64,000 nucleotides of DNA from VXNE01 sp965205735. Its GTDB lineage: Bacteria; Pseudomonadota; Gammaproteobacteria; Pseudomonadales; Azotimanducaceae. Position numbers and translations under genes: made by a program. The DNA lies in contig OZ242179.1 in the NCBI GenBank assembly GCA_965205735.1, forward strand, positions 1,178,001 through 1,242,000. The letters run 5' to 3'. Every line of letters begins with the position of its first letter. Position 1 is the stretch's first letter. Shown one piece after another: positions 7,610 through 16,601 of this stretch. The notes under the pieces are model-generated. The model made no database searches. It was given only the letters and a program-made list of their open reading frames with translations, and was not told where the DNA came from.

Positions 7610-9055
7610 ATGAAGTACACAACGCGAACCGGGAATCCGGCCAATATGCGAACCGACTGCCTGGTGGTCACTCGGGCGCGCGCACGCGATATCGCCAAGA
7701 CGCTCGACGTCGCGGCTTTTGTCGACCACGCGCTGGCGCAAAAACCGAAGGGCGTCGCCGTGATACCGATCCCCACCAGTATCAAGAACCTGATGGTGGT
7801 GCCCGGCGAAGACCCGGGGATCGATGATGCGGCCTTTCGCAAGCTGGCCGGAAGTGCCGCACGGGCGCTTCGGAATCTCGCTGCGCGCAACGCCGTATGG
7901 GCCCTGAACGACCTCGACGTCGACGGACACGACGACTACTGGAAGACGCGCGTGGCGTTGACCGCGCTGTCGGACGCCCTCTACTGGTACGACGAGTTCC
8001 AATCCAAGCCGGCGAAGGCGACTCGGGTTTCCCGCGCTGGCGTGCTCGCGGAGGCTGGCGGCCGCGCCAATACGGCGCTGGCTGTCAAACACGGCCAGGC
8101 TCTCGACGAGGGCATGGGCCTGGCGCGCGACCTCGCCAATACGCCGCCGAACGTGTGCAACCCGACCTACCTCGCCGACGCGATCAGCAAACTCGCTGAC
8201 GCCGATGCTGTCACTGTTGAGGTCCTGGACGAGGACCGTATCGAAGAACTCGGCATGGGCGCCTTCATGTCGGTGACACAAGGCAGCAAGACGCCTGGCA
8301 AGCTCGTCATCGCGCAGTACCGGGGCGGGGCGCCGGAGGATGCGCCCGTCGCCCTGATCGGCAAGGGGGTCACCTTCGACACGGGCGGAATCAGCATCAA
8401 AACGTCGTCGGCGATGGATGAGATGAAGTTCGACATGTGCGGCGCGGCGACCGTTACCGGTGCCACCCTCGCTGCGGTAGCCGCCGGGTTGCCGATCAAC
8501 CTGGTAACCATTGTCGCCGCCGCCGAGAACATGCCCGGCGGCGCGGCCTCCCGTCCGGGCGACATCGTGACCACGATGTCCGGACAGACGGTCGAGATCC
8601 TGAATACGGATGCCGAGGGTCGTCTGCTTCTGTGCGATGCCCTGACCTATGCCGAACGTTTCAAGCCGAAATCCGTAGTCGATGTCGCGACCCTGACCGG
8701 CGCAATGGTAGTCGCCCTCGGCAGCCACGCGAGCGGTCTGTTCTCGAACGATGACGGTTTGAGCGACGCGCTTCTGAAGGCGGGACAGACGAGCGGCGAC
8801 CGCGCCTGGCCAATGCCCCTGTGGCGCGAATACCAGAGCCAGCTCAAGAGCAATTTCGCCGACATGGCGAATATCGGAAGCCGCAACGCCGGCGCCGTCA
8901 CGGCCGCCTGTTATCTGTCACGCTTCGCGGGCAAATTCAAGTGGGCGCACCTCGACGTCGCCGGCACCGCCTGGCGCAGCGGCGCAGCGAAAGGCGCCAC
9001 GGCGCGGCCCACACCGCTTCTGTTCCAATACCTCCTGGACCAAGCTGCGGCGTGA
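7610..9055 (+). CDS. pepA: Cytosolic leucyl aminopeptidase PepA
   Basis: 481 residues, standard for M17 aminopeptidases. The catalytic signature NTDAEGRLLL lies at residues 332-341 and the metal-binding GKGVTFDTGGISIK upstream of it. The enzyme is a cytoplasmic hexameric di-metal peptidase that removes N-terminal residues; in some bacteria it also binds DNA at Xer sites. The start MKYTTRTGNP aligns with the E. coli N-terminus. It overlaps the next gene by GTGA, consistent with a pepA-holC-valS operon, which is conserved in gammaproteobacteria. Confidence 0.96.
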   Translation: MKYTTRTGNPANMRTDCLVVTRARARDIAKTLDVAAFVDHALAQKPKGVAVIPIPTSIKNLMVVPGEDPGIDDAAFRKLAGSAARALRNLAARNAVWALNDLDVDGHDDYWKTRVALTALSDALYWYDEFQSKPAKATRVSRAGVLAEAGGRANTALAVKHGQALDEGMGLARDLANTPPNVCNPTYLADAISKLADADAVTVEVLDEDRIEELGMGAFMSVTQGSKTPGKLVIAQYRGGAPEDAPVALIGKGVTFDTGGISIKTSSAMDEMKFDMCGAATVTGATLAAVAAGLPINLVTIVAAAENMPGGAASRPGDIVTTMSGQTVEILNTDAEGRLLLCDALTYAERFKPKSVVDVATLTGAMVVALGSHASGLFSNDDGLSDALLKAGQTSGDRAWPMPLWREYQSQLKSNFADMANIGSRNAGAVTAACYLSRFAGKFKWAHLDVAGTAWRSGAAKGATARPTPLLFQYLLDQAAA

Positions 9056-9528
9056 CCCGCATCGACTTCTATATCCTGCCCGACGTGGATATCGATGCGA
9101 AGTTCCGCTTCGCCTGTCGTCTCGCGCACCGGGCGATCGCGGACGGCGGACAGGTGCATGTGCGAACCGCGTCGACCGAGGCGACCGCCATCCTCGACGC
9201 CCTGATGTGGAGCTATCCCGAAGGCCGATTCCTGCCGCATACCTCGGCGGACGATGAGGAGGCCCTTTGCTTGCGAGGGGTTCCCCCTCGCGCTCCCCGG
9301 CTGAAGGCTCTCGTCCGCATCGGCCACGAGGAACCACCGGCCGGCCCGGACGAACTGCTCATCAACCTGGGCGACGATGTGCCGGCATTTTTCGACCGGT
9401 TCAGCCGCGTGTGCGAGGTGGTGCCGGGACCGGAAGTGGCCGCCGGACGGGCGCGCTACAGCCAGTATCGCCTGCGCGGCTTTCCGCTCCACCATCACGA
9501 GTTGGACGACTGGGAAACGGCAAGTTGA
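9052..9528 (+). CDS. holC: DNA polymerase III chi subunit HolC with in-frame repeat insertion
   Basis: 158 residues from a GTG at 9052 overlapping the pepA stop. TRIDFYIL at the start, SYPEGRFLPH in the middle and the C-terminal RYSQYRLRGFPLHHHELDDWE identify chi, the clamp-loader accessory subunit that links SSB to the replisome. Its position between pepA and valS is the conserved one. Between SADDEEA and VRIGHEEP lies CLRGVPPRAPRLKAL (about residues 72-87), the in-frame translation of one 45-nt family unit. Chi is normally about 140-150 residues, so removing the insert restores family length. Confidence 0.9.
   Translation: MTRIDFYILPDVDIDAKFRFACRLAHRAIADGGQVHVRTASTEATAILDALMWSYPEGRFLPHTSADDEEALCLRGVPPRAPRLKALVRIGHEEPPAGPDELLINLGDDVPAFFDRFSRVCEVVPGPEVAAGRARYSQYRLRGFPLHHHELDDWETAS
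9273..9310 (+). repeat. Single 45-nt family unit inside holC
   Basis: Stem GCGAGGGGTTCCCCCTCGC followed by GCTCCCCGGCTGAAGGCTC, flanked on the left by the CTTTGCTT linker type. It is read here in the frame that gives RGVPPRAPRLKA. Confidence 0.92.
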
Positions 9529-9550
9529 TCTCGAAAAAGTCGCTCAGGCC

Positions 9551-12337
9551 GTGAAAGACAGCTTCGAACCCTCGTCGCTCGAACGCGCGCTATACGCCGA
9601 GTGGGAGTCCAACGGTTACTTCGCGCCGGCGGGCGACGGGGCTCCCTTCTGCATCGCCATTCCACCGCCGAACATCACCGGCCGCCTCCACCTGGGGCAT
9701 GGGTTCCAGCACACCCTCATGGACGCGCTGATTCGCTACCAGCGCATGAAAGGCCGGCAAGCACTTTGGCAGATGGGGACCGACCACGCCAGCATCGCCA
9801 CCCAGATGATCGTTGAGCGCCAGCTCCAGGCCGATGGAATAAGCCGCGACGACATCGGACGCGAAGCGTTCCTGGAACGGGTCTGGGAGTGGCGCAATCT
9901 CTCGGGGGGCGAGATCTCGCAGCAGCTCAGGCGCATGGGATCGTCGCTGGACTGGTCGCGGGATCGATTCACCATGGACGAGGGCTTCAGTACCGCCGTG
10001 AACGAAGTCTTCGCGCGGCTCTACGAAGACGGGTTGATCTACAAGAAGAAACGCCTGGTCAACTGGGACCCGGTCCTGAAGACGGCCGTATCGGACCTGG
10101 AAGTGGACAACGTGGCGGAACACGGCCACCTGTGGCGCATTCGCTACCCGTTGCTGGACGGAATCCGCACGGCGGATGGAGCGGATCATGTCGTCGTCGC
10201 AACGACCCGGCCGGAAACGATGCTGGGCGACACGGGGCTCGCGGTGCACCCCGACGACCCGCGCTACCGCGACCTGATCGGCGCGCGCGCGCGGCTGCCG
10301 CTTGTCGGACGTGAAATCCCCATCGTCGCCGATGCGCATGTGGACCCCGAATTCGGCACCGGCTGCGTCAAGGTCACCCCGGCCCACGACTTCAACGACT
10401 ACGCCGTGGGCGAGCGCCACGATCTGCCCCGCATCAACATCCTGAACGCCGACGCCAGCATCAATGACAACGCACCTGACGCCTATCGCGGCATGCACAG
10501 CATGCGTGCGCGGGAGGCCGTTGTAGCCGACCTCACAGACCTTGGCCTGCTCGCCTCCGTCGAACGCCACGAGCTGACCGTTCCCCGCGGCGACCGCTCC
10601 GGCGCCGTACTGGAGCCGTGGCTCACCGACCAGTGGTGGGTGGATGTCAAACCGTTGGCGGATCCCGCCATCGAGGCGGTGCGGGACGGGCGTATCCGGT
10701 TCGTGCCCAAACCCTACGAGAACATGTACTTCGCCTGGATGCGCGATGTGCAGGACTGGTGCATCAGCCGGCAGCTATGGTGGGGGCACCGCATTCCGGC
10801 GTGGTATGACGACCAGGACAACGTGTACGTGGGCCGCGACGAACGCGAGGCGCGGGAAAAAGGCGGCTTGTCCGACAGCACCGACCTCGTGCGGGATGAC
10901 GACGTGCTCGACACCTGGTTCAGTTCGGCGCTGTGGACCTTCGCTACTTTAGGCTGGCCGGAGCGGACGCGCGAGTTCGAACGCTTCCATCCCACCGATG
11001 TCCTGGTCACCGGGCACGACATCATCTTCTTCTGGGTCGCGCGAATGATCATGATGACGCTGCGCTTCACCGGTGATGTGCCGTTCCGAACCGTCTACAC
11101 GCACGGGCTGATCCGGGACGCGCACGGCGCCAAGATGTCAAAGACCAAGGGCAATGTCCTCGATCCGCTGGACATCGTCGATGGCATCACGCTCGAAGAC
11201 CTGCTGGCGAAACGCACCGCCGACCTTACCCAGCCACAGATGGGGGCCGAAATCGAAGCGGCGACCCGGAACGACTTTCCCGAGGGCATCCGCGCCTACG
11301 GCACCGACGCGCTGCGGTTCACCTACTGTGCCCTCGCCTCCCCGACGGGACGCGACGTCAGCCTCGACCTGGGTCGGGTCGACGGCTATCGCAACTTCTG
11401 CAACAAGCTGTGGAACGCGACAAAGTTCGTCCTCATGCACATGGAGGACGCCGACCTCGATGAGCCGGCGCCGCTCGGCCTCGCGGACCGCTGGATACGT
11501 TCGCGCGCCAGGCGGCTGATCGAAGATGTCGAACGGGCGATCGGCGAGTTCCGCTTCGACCTGTATGCGAATGCGATCTACGAATTCGCCTGGCGCGAGT
11601 ACTGCGACTGGTACCTGGAGTTCACCAAGCCCGTGCTGTGGCGCAGCGAAGACGATCCCGCGGCCGCCCGCGCCGCCCGCCAGACCTTGCTCGCCACCCT
11701 CGACGTGTTGTTGCGCGCGGCGCATCCGCTCATGCCCTACATTACCGAAACCCTGTGGCGCGAGGCGTGCGCCGCATCGGGGCGTTCCTTCAAGACGATC
11801 ATGCTCGAACCGTTTCCGCAAGCCGGCGACCTTGAAGACGACGCCGAAGCCCTCGCCGCGGTCGAGTGGCTGAAACAGGTGGTTGTCGGCATCCGCAATA
11901 TTCGAGGCGAGATGGGCATCGCTTCCGGCGTTGGCGTCGATCTCCTGTTCCAGGCCGGCGACGCGACCGACCGGGAGCGGTTAGGCACGACCGAGACCCT
12001 GTTGCGCCGGATGGCCGGCGTCCAGACCATCGCATGGCTGGACGCTGCCGCCGAGGCGCCGCCCGCGGCCGTGCAACTCGTCGGCGAACTCAAGATCCTC
12101 GTGCCCCTCGCGGGGCTGATCGATATCGACCAGGAATGCGAACGACTGCAAAAGGCAATGTCCCGGTTCGAGCGCGACCTCGCCCGCGCCCGGCAGAAGC
12201 TTGGCAACGAGAACTTCGTCACGAAGGCGCCGGCAGCGGTGGTGGACAAGGAGCGCGCCAAGGTGAAAGACCTTGCGGCGAAGCTCGCGACGATGCGGGA
12301 GCAGTTGGGTCGGCTCCGTGGAACAGGGGCGGATTAG
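9551..12337 (+). CDS. valS: Valyl-tRNA synthetase
   Basis: 928 residues from the GTG at 9551. It has the class I HIGH region PPPNITGRLHLGHGF at residues 38-52, the editing domain, KMSKTKGN at about 527-534 as the KMSKS loop, and a C-terminal coiled-coil arm starting near ECERLQKAMSRFERDL. It charges tRNA-Val in the cytoplasm. The frame is open farther upstream through holC, but VKDSFEPSSLERALYAEW matches the normal ValS N-terminus and no better in-frame start precedes it. It follows holC by 22 bases, as in Pseudomonas. Confidence 0.96.
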   Translation: MKDSFEPSSLERALYAEWESNGYFAPAGDGAPFCIAIPPPNITGRLHLGHGFQHTLMDALIRYQRMKGRQALWQMGTDHASIATQMIVERQLQADGISRDDIGREAFLERVWEWRNLSGGEISQQLRRMGSSLDWSRDRFTMDEGFSTAVNEVFARLYEDGLIYKKKRLVNWDPVLKTAVSDLEVDNVAEHGHLWRIRYPLLDGIRTADGADHVVVATTRPETMLGDTGLAVHPDDPRYRDLIGARARLPLVGREIPIVADAHVDPEFGTGCVKVTPAHDFNDYAVGERHDLPRINILNADASINDNAPDAYRGMHSMRAREAVVADLTDLGLLASVERHELTVPRGDRSGAVLEPWLTDQWWVDVKPLADPAIEAVRDGRIRFVPKPYENMYFAWMRDVQDWCISRQLWWGHRIPAWYDDQDNVYVGRDEREAREKGGLSDSTDLVRDDDVLDTWFSSALWTFATLGWPERTREFERFHPTDVLVTGHDIIFFWVARMIMMTLRFTGDVPFRTVYTHGLIRDAHGAKMSKTKGNVLDPLDIVDGITLEDLLAKRTADLTQPQMGAEIEAATRNDFPEGIRAYGTDALRFTYCALASPTGRDVSLDLGRVDGYRNFCNKLWNATKFVLMHMEDADLDEPAPLGLADRWIRSRARRLIEDVERAIGEFRFDLYANAIYEFAWREYCDWYLEFTKPVLWRSEDDPAAARAARQTLLATLDVLLRAAHPLMPYITETLWREACAASGRSFKTIMLEPFPQAGDLEDDAEALAAVEWLKQVVVGIRNIRGEMGIASGVGVDLLFQAGDATDRERLGTTETLLRRMAGVQTIAWLDAAAEAPPAAVQLVGELKILVPLAGLIDIDQECERLQKAMSRFERDLARARQKLGNENFVTKAPAAVVDKERAKVKDLAAKLATMREQLGRLRGTGAD

Positions 12338-12352
12338 CCCGGCTGACTTGGG

Positions 12353-13321
12353 CTAAGGAACCTCAAGGACGACCTTGCCGAAGGTCTCGTTGCCGGCGAT
12401 CAGCCTGTGCGCCTCGTCCGCCCGATCCATCGGCAACACGGTGTCGATGACGGGCCGGATAACGCCTGCGGCGATCTTCGGCCAGACCCGCTCCTTCAAC
12501 GCGTCCATGACGGCAGCTTTTTGCGCGATGGTGCGGGAGCGCAATGTGGAGCCGACGATCTTGAGGCGCTTCGCCATCACCGCTCCCAGCGGTAGCTCGG
12601 CGCGCGCGCCGCCCATCAGCCCGATAAGAATCAAGCGGCCTTCGATCCTCAAGCTCGCCAGGTTTTCCGAAAGGTAGGCGCCGCCCACCGGATCGAGAAT
12701 GACATCGACGCCCTCGCCCCCTGTCCACTGCCGGACCTTGTCGGCGAAGGACTCCGAGTGCCGGTCACAGCCGGCCGTCGCGCCCAGTTCGATGCAGCGC
12801 GCGACCTTCGATTCGGACCCGGCGGTCACGTAGCACGGGTTGCCGAACTCCCGGCACAACTGTATCGCCGCGGTACCCACGCCGCTCCCGCCCGCATGCA
12901 GCAGCGCGGTTTCCGCAAATCGTAGCCGGGCCTCCATGTAGAGGTTGAGATACGCCGTCGCGAACACCTCCGGCAGAGACGCCGCCTCGACAAAGGACAG
13001 GCCCTGGGGCGCTTTCAACACCTGACCGGCCGGCACGACTACGGCTTCGGCGTAGCCTCCGCCGGCGAGCAGGGCGCACACGGTATCGCCGACATCAACG
13101 CGCGCGACGCCATCGCCCACCGCATCGACGACGCCGGCACATTCCAGGCCGAGGATGTCGCTCGCGCCCGGCGGCGGCGGATAGCCGCCCGCCCGCTGGG
13201 CAAGGTCCGCGCGATTGACGGCGCTGGCACGGATGGCGATCGTGACTTGTCCGGGACCCGGGTCGCCGACAACCGCATCCGTCCAGACGAGTCGCTCGCC
13301 AACCATGCGAATGGCCTTCAC
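12353..13321 (-). CDS. NAD(P)H-dependent quinone oxidoreductase (PIG3-like MDR family)
   Basis: 322 residues. It has a GroES-like N-terminal domain (VNRADLAQRAGGYPPPPG; ILGLECAGVVDAVG) and a Rossmann domain with AGGSGVGTAAIQLC. The catalytic zinc cysteine of alcohol dehydrogenases is not apparent, which favours the zeta-crystallin/PIG3 quinone reductase branch. It is cytoplasmic, probably using NADPH to reduce quinones or enones. The ATG at 13321 overlaps the hisF stop, making it the last gene of the his-linked operon. Confidence 0.88.
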   Translation of the reverse strand: MKAIRMVGERLVWTDAVVGDPGPGQVTIAIRASAVNRADLAQRAGGYPPPPGASDILGLECAGVVDAVGDGVARVDVGDTVCALLAGGGYAEAVVVPAGQVLKAPQGLSFVEAASLPEVFATAYLNLYMEARLRFAETALLHAGGSGVGTAAIQLCREFGNPCYVTAGSESKVARCIELGATAGCDRHSESFADKVRQWTGGEGVDVILDPVGGAYLSENLASLRIEGRLILIGLMGGARAELPLGAVMAKRLKIVGSTLRSRTIAQKAAVMDALKERVWPKIAAGVIRPVIDTVLPMDRADEAHRLIAGNETFGKVVLEVP

Positions 13322-14097
13322 CAGGACATCCGCATCTTCACGCCGCGATTGTCGAGATGTCGCTTCAATCCGCTCACGGTGTAGTCCCCATAGTGGACCA
13401 TTGATGCCACGAGCGCGGCATCGGCCTTGCCCTCGGTCAACACGTCGTATAGGTGATCCGGCACGCCGGCGCCCCCGGAGGCGATGACAGGAATGCGAAC
13501 CGCTTCGCTGATCGCCCGTGTCAAGTGCAGTTCATAGCCGTTGCGGGTGCCGTCGGCGTCGATGGAATTGACGACCAGTTCGCCGGCGCCCAAACGTTCG
13601 CCCTCTCGGGTCCAGGCCAGCGCGTCGATGCCCGTCGGCGTGCGGCCCCCGCGCACGACGATCTCGTAGCCGGACGGAAACTCGGGTGCGACGCCGACCT
13701 TGCGTATATCCATGGAGAGCACGACGTTCTGGCTACCGATCGCCTCGGCGCACTCGGCGATGAGCGCCGGCCGCTGGACCGCCGCCGTATTGACATTGAT
13801 TTTTTCCGCCCCGGCGAGGCGCAGGTCCGTCGCGTCCCCCACCGAGCGTACGCCGCCGCCAACGGATAGCGGGATGAAGACCTGCTCGGCCACCGCCTCG
13901 ACGACATCGAGGATGATGCGACGCTTCTCGCTCGACGCGGTGATGTCGTAGAAGACGAGTTCGTCGAGGCCGTCTCGGTAGTACTCGCGCGCCTTGGCGA
14001 CCGGGTCGCCGATGTCTTTCGTGTCGACAAAGCGGACGCTTTTCGCGAGGTTCCCGTCGCGCACATCGAGACACGCGATCAGGCGCTTGCTAAGCAT
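13318..14097 (-). CDS. hisF: Imidazole glycerol phosphate synthase cyclase subunit HisF
   Basis: 259 residues from the ATG at 14097 (MLSKRLIACLDVRDG). Asp11 of CLDVRDG and the aspartate of VNSIDADGT are the two catalytic residues of the TIM-barrel cyclase, and both are present. With HisH it converts PRFAR and ammonia to imidazole glycerol phosphate and AICAR in histidine synthesis. An ATG three codons earlier exists but overlaps hisH more. No other his genes lie in the window. Confidence 0.95.
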   Translation of the reverse strand: MLSKRLIACLDVRDGNLAKSVRFVDTKDIGDPVAKAREYYRDGLDELVFYDITASSEKRRIILDVVEAVAEQVFIPLSVGGGVRSVGDATDLRLAGAEKINVNTAAVQRPALIAECAEAIGSQNVVLSMDIRKVGVAPEFPSGYEIVVRGGRTPTGIDALAWTREGERLGAGELVVNSIDADGTRNGYELHLTRAISEAVRIPVIASGGAGVPDHLYDVLTEGKADAALVASMVHYGDYTVSGLKRHLDNRGVKMRMSW

Positions 14098-14716
14098 CGC
14101 GCCCATCCCAGCGGGCGAAGTTCTCGATCAGGCGCAATCCGACGCGTCCGCTCTTCTCCGGATGAAACTGGGTCGCGAAATAGTTGCCGACGCCCAAGGC
14201 GCAGCAGAAATGCCCCTCGTAGTCCGCGACCGCGCGCACCGTGCGCTCGTCCTCCGGCACGGGGTAGTAGGCATGCACGAAGTAGAACTCATCCCCCGGC
14301 TCGACATGCGCAAGGAGCGGATGCGGGCGCACGACGCGCACCGCGTTCCAGCCCATGTGAGGCACCTTCAGCGCCGGGTCGGAGAGCGTGAAACGCCGCA
14401 CGTCGCCGGCAATCAGGCCCAAGGTGTCCTGGTCGTTTTCCTCGGAGTGATCCAGCGATATCTGCAACCCCAGGCAGATGCCGAGCACCGGCGTGCCGCC
14501 GCGCATGACGTCGACCAGCGCCCTGTCCAGACCGCGCGCCCGCAAGCTCCGCATGGCGCTGCCGGCGGCGCCCACTCCCGGGAAGATCACGCGGTCCGCC
14601 CGGCGCACGCGCGCCGGGTCGCTCGTGATGACGGCGGCGGTTCCCACTTCCGCGCACGCCCGCTGCACGCTACGCAGGTTGCCGGCGTCGTAGTCGACGA
14701 TGACGGCAGTCGTCAC
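14090..14716 (-). CDS. hisH: Imidazole glycerol phosphate synthase glutaminase subunit HisH
   Basis: 208 residues from a GTG at 14716 (TTAVIVDYDAGNL). The class I amidotransferase triad is complete: Cys81 in GICLGLQ, and His185/Glu187 in FHPEK. It supplies ammonia to HisF, whose gene overlaps it by 8 bases. An upstream ATG at 14770 would add a poorly conserved tail overlapping the neighbouring DUF4276 gene and was not chosen. Confidence 0.94.
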   Translation of the reverse strand: MTTAVIVDYDAGNLRSVQRACAEVGTAAVITSDPARVRRADRVIFPGVGAAGSAMRSLRARGLDRALVDVMRGGTPVLGICLGLQISLDHSEENDQDTLGLIAGDVRRFTLSDPALKVPHMGWNAVRVVRPHPLLAHVEPGDEFYFVHAYYPVPEDERTVRAVADYEGHFCCALGVGNYFATQFHPEKSGRVGLRLIENFARWDGRDA

Positions 14717-14727
14717 TTGAGTATCGC

Positions 14728-15294
14728 CTACCCGGGACCGGGGCGCGCGCCCAGTCGTTCGATTCCGCAAATCAGAGCCCGGAAGCTGCGCGAGCGATTC
14801 TCTCGGGACAAGAACATCGCCATACGCCTTGCGCCATTTCTTTTCTGAAACTCAGGAACAAGACGGGCAACAGCGTTGGAAGGTCTAACAACAGCGTCCG
14901 GGTTTCGATATCGACTCTTTCGCAGTTCCCGAACTACACTCTGTCGAGCTTGGGGAAAGGCGCAGGCGAGCGCCTCCGGTTCACCGACATACCATGCCTC
15001 GAGCTCACGGCACACCACTCGGACAAGCACATCGGTTCGGCCAGCCGTTCGGCAACGTTGCATAAGTGCCCTCTTGACTTGGTGACAATCGGCGCTGTCT
15101 TGGTCCCGGACCACCACGAAACACACATTTGGTTCACGCCACCCTCGGAGTTTCCTCGGAATGCTCTTGTCCAAGTCGTTCTTTCCACTGTGAGGGACAC
15201 ACTGGAATCGAAGCCCAGGGAACAATCGAGGCAGCAACCCATCGAGCAAGTCCGCCATCGATGGTTCTTCCACCAAGAAGACCAACTTGGCCAC
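14728..15294 (-). CDS. DUF4276 family protein (TOPRIM-like), partner of the upstream ATPase
   Basis: 188 residues from a GTG at 15294 that shares one base with the TAG stop of the ATPase gene, a tight translational coupling. Residues AKLVFLVEEPSMADLLDGLL followed by VCFVVVRDQDSADC give a glutamate and a DxD arrangement reminiscent of TOPRIM folds, and RELEAWYVGEPEAL is typical of DUF4276. An ATPase of the AAA_21/OLD type with a separate TOPRIM-like partner recalls split OLD-like and PARIS-like antiviral pairs. That role is inference. The gene ends 11 bases before hisH. Confidence 0.75.
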   Translation of the reverse strand: MAKLVFLVEEPSMADLLDGLLPRLFPGLRFQCVPHSGKNDLDKSIPRKLRGWREPNVCFVVVRDQDSADCHQVKRALMQRCRTAGRTDVLVRVVCRELEAWYVGEPEALACAFPQARQSVVRELRKSRYRNPDAVVRPSNAVARLVPEFQKRNGARRMAMFLSRENRSRSFRALICGIERLGARPGPG

Positions 15295-16469
15295 TATGGA
15301 TCCGCACCCTCGAACATCCGCTGTCGCCACAACTCGCTCGGACTATCGCCCTCTGCGATCAATCCACGAAGGAGCTCGCTATCACTCGCCCGGCGAACTT
15401 TGGAAAACCCTCCATCCTTCGTCAGCCAGTAAATTTCCGTAAGGTCCGCTCCGCTAAGAAAGTCCGGCGAATGCGTCGACGCGAATACCTGACCGCCCCT
15501 CCGCCCATAGTCTCTGAACTCCTCAATGAGTTCGCCCAGCAAGGACGGATACAACTGGTTCTCCGGCTCCTCAATGGCGAGCAGAGGATGGGGCTTCGGG
15601 TCGTGAAGCAAAACGAGGTACGAGAACATCTTGATCGTGCCATCGGAGACGTAGCGGGCAATAAACGGATCCTCGAAGCTCCCATCCCGAAAACGGAGCA
15701 CCAAGCGACCGTCCTGGGTAGGCATTGCTTCAACATTCGTGACGCCCGGCACACGTGCACGCATTGCGTCAAGCACCCGATCAAATTGATCTCGGTGGCG
15801 CTCGTACAGGAATTGAGCAACTTGCGCCACGTTGTCCCCTCGCGTGGAAACATGCTCGGCGTAGCCTTCCTCGGCGCTTGGCCTAGCGTCGGCGATATGG
15901 AAGTTCGAAATGTGCCAGTTCTCGATCAAACTGCGAAACTCCGAGACGACGCGAAACTCGCGGAACTGCCCCAGACCCTTGATCGCCAAGATACTGGGTT
16001 CGTCTAGTTTGAATTCCTCTCGCTGCTCCTCGGCCCCTTCCTCACCGTAAACGGACTCATTTGTAATCGCCGTCCCGCTGCCACGCGAGAAGTCCACAAA
16101 GTGCCAAGGTCGACCCGAACCTCGACCGCGGCGATAGCGCAATACTTCTCGATCAACTACCACACGGCCCTGTTCCGACGTCACGTGAAGAATGTATGTC
16201 GCCAAACGCCCACTGCTTTCACGAAATTTCACCGTGATTCCCACGGGACCTTGTTGCCCACGGCTTACCAGTTCCCGGTACCCGCCACGCCGCGCCACTG
16301 CCGAGGCGACGTTGCCGGCAAGTGCCTCCTTAAGGAAGGAAAAGACATCGAACAGGGTAGACTTGCCCGAACCGTTCGCGCCCACGACGACCGTCAACGG
16401 ACGCAGCTTGGTCAGTTTCACATCGCGAAACACACGGTAGTTCTTAATCTCGATTTGCTCGATCTGCAT
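15294..16469 (-). CDS. AAA_21/RecF-like ATPase, possible defence module
   Basis: 391 residues. It begins MQIEQIEIKNYRVFRDVKL, has Walker A VVGANGSGKST at about residues 28-38 and Walker B LLAIEEPENQLYP in the C-terminal half, with ASTHSPDFL as the switch region. This is the AAA_21 (SMC/RecF-like, OLD-class) ATPase architecture without a fused nuclease domain. It is coupled to the DUF4276 gene. Base composition is visibly lower in GC than the flanking his and hem genes, which suits horizontal gain. Known relatives act in phage defence or are uncharacterised; no target can be deduced here. Confidence 0.8.
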   Translation of the reverse strand: MQIEQIEIKNYRVFRDVKLTKLRPLTVVVGANGSGKSTLFDVFSFLKEALAGNVASAVARRGGYRELVSRGQQGPVGITVKFRESSGRLATYILHVTSEQGRVVVDREVLRYRRGRGSGRPWHFVDFSRGSGTAITNESVYGEEGAEEQREEFKLDEPSILAIKGLGQFREFRVVSEFRSLIENWHISNFHIADARPSAEEGYAEHVSTRGDNVAQVAQFLYERHRDQFDRVLDAMRARVPGVTNVEAMPTQDGRLVLRFRDGSFEDPFIARYVSDGTIKMFSYLVLLHDPKPHPLLAIEEPENQLYPSLLGELIEEFRDYGRRGGQVFASTHSPDFLSGADLTEIYWLTKDGGFSKVRRASDSELLRGLIAEGDSPSELWRQRMFEGADP

Positions 16470-16601
16470 GCGCCAACTCGACTGTCACTAACCGCAGCGA
16501 ACTTCGCCCTGCCACGCCCAATGGTGGCTGCGCTCGTCATAGACTACAAGTCCGACCGGGCGGGCGTCACTCAACATGGAAAAGATGTATGGCTTTCGGC
16601 C

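Noticed and set aside
14090..14716. HisH and HisF as WbuY/WbuZ-type sugar amidation enzymes
   Set aside because: No sugar biosynthesis genes lie nearby and both sequences match the histidine pathway enzymes closely, including Asp11 of HisF.
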